Source: CALDTK01 sp965215215 (lineage in GTDB: Bacteria; Bacteroidota; Bacteroidia; Chitinophagales; Saprospiraceae). From it: DNA of 64,000 nt. Positions 63,390 through 64,000 of this stretch are shown here, in pieces (within the stretch, counting starts at the first letter, position 1; every line of letters starts with the position of its first letter). Under the pieces are notes generated by a model that saw nothing but the letters and a program-made list of their open reading frames with translations, did not search any database and was not told the origin of the DNA. Made by a program: the position numbers and the translations under genes. Where the stretch lies: NCBI GenBank assembly GCA_965215215.1, contig OZ244043.1, forward strand, positions 1 to 64,000, given 5' to 3'.

Positions 63390-64000
63390 TTAGCCGAGCA
63401 GTCGCTCCCGCAGCCGCGTTTTGAGGCGGGCCGCACGCCAGGAGAGCTGCGCCAACCAGAGGCCGAGCAGCGTGAAACCGACGATCCCCGGGTAGAACAC
63501 CATGCGCATGGTCGAGTCGAGGTCCTCCCCGCCGAAGCCCGGGTTGCCACCGGCGCCCGGGTGCAGGCTCTCGCGCATACGCGGGATGATGTACAGGAGC
63601 GGGATCAGCATCGCGAAGCTGAACAGGTTGTACGCCGCGCCGACCCTCGCCCGCTGCTGGGGTGCCGGCAGACTGGCCCGCAGTACGAAGTAGGCGAGGT
63701 AGATGAGCAGCGCGATGGCCGTCATGTTTTGCTTCACGTCGCCACTCCAGGCCTTGCCCCAGGTAAAGTTGGCCCAGACCATACCGGTCGCGAGGCCCAT
63801 CAACCCGAACAGGAGTCCCACCCGGGTGAGGGCTTCGGAACGGCGGTCGAACTCCTCGCGGCCGGTGCGCAGGTACCGCCCGGCGTAAACGGCCGCGCCG
63901 AGCATCAGCAGCATCAGCGCAAACCACAGCGAGACGTGGAAGTACTGGTTGCGGATCGACTCCCCCAGCAGCGCGCGGTAGGGGAAGGTGAGACCGGTGG
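63390..64000 (-). CDS. ccmC: heme exporter protein CcmC / cytochrome c assembly protein (partial)
   Basis: The C-terminal 202 residues of a cytochrome c assembly protein that handles heme at the inner membrane. The frame is open to the window edge; the visible start TGLTFPYRALLGESIRNQYF continues into HVSLWFALMLLMLGAAVYAG, showing that the ATG at 63914 is internal. GMVWANFTWGKAWSGDVKQN is the WWD-like heme-handling motif in variant form (WANFTWGKAWSGD). Several helices follow. ccmD comes next, supporting a ccm operon extending to the right. Confidence 0.88.
   Translation of the reverse strand, partial: TGLTFPYRALLGESIRNQYFHVSLWFALMLLMLGAAVYAGRYLRTGREEFDRRSEALTRVGLLFGLMGLATGMVWANFTWGKAWSGDVKQNMTAIALLIYLAYFVLRASLPAPQQRARVGAAYNLFSFAMLIPLLYIIPRMRESLHPGAGGNPGFGGEDLDSTMRMVFYPGIVGFTLLGLWLAQLSWRAARLKTRLRERLLG

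Overview
The window looks like the chromosome of a high-GC member of the Bacteroidota, plausibly a Saprospiria/Lewinella-like marine bacterium. Evidence: several secreted proteins end in a type IX secretion (T9SS) sorting domain; there is a TonB receptor of the CarboxypepD_reg type, a bacillithiol gene (bshC), an rsmD-DUF3822 pair, a DUF4249-like lipoprotein, Bacteroidota-style -7 promoter elements and few Shine-Dalgarno sequences. The genus is an inference.

Layout. 1-4891: a CRISPR array of 74 complete identical repeats, read leftwards from a leader at 4892-5101. 5102-13413: a complete tightly packed type I (I-B-like, possibly the PGING variant) operon on the minus strand, cas6-cas5-cas8-cas7-cas3-cas4-cas1-cas2, with an unknown 158-aa gene diverging 20 bp from the cas6 start. 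13934-18313: a large secreted GH9 glucanase with a duplicated C-terminal module. 18.7-21.4 kb: a decayed island holding a truncated penicillin-binding protein, a VapB-WYL fusion remnant, a frameshifted DUF4143 ATPase, a four-site operator-like cluster and a 19-bp perfect palindrome.

21.6-41.8 kb is mostly housekeeping: glpK-mnmH-selD, bshC, an acyl-CoA dehydrogenase, a VCBS/T9SS protein, nhaC-UDG-DUF2256-cox3, ilvBNC, and trmH-pyrG. 42.1-46.9 kb is a T9SS protein plus TonB receptor pair, largely of lower GC. 48.1-49.7 kb is a second scar: a frameshifted membrane-protein gene, a 5'-truncated IS982-like element and an antitoxin-like start fused in frame to the transposase remnant. 49.7-64 kb carries dnaK, panB-mltG, rsmD-DUF3822, tsaD, a DUF697/SHOCT protein, an amino-acid-oxidase-like gene, a histidine kinase, gdhA and the start of a cytochrome c maturation locus that runs off the right edge.

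The most unexpected pattern is not a gene. A short motif, CTTNCGNCAAAAC, occurs 11 times exactly and several more times with one base fewer or changed. It lies on both strands, between genes and inside genes, in four different codon registers, where chance would give well under one copy. One inverted pair forms a hairpin between dnaK and its neighbour. This resembles how DNA uptake sequences or other genome-wide recognition motifs behave, but no function is shown. All calls come from reading the sequence; no database or computation was used.
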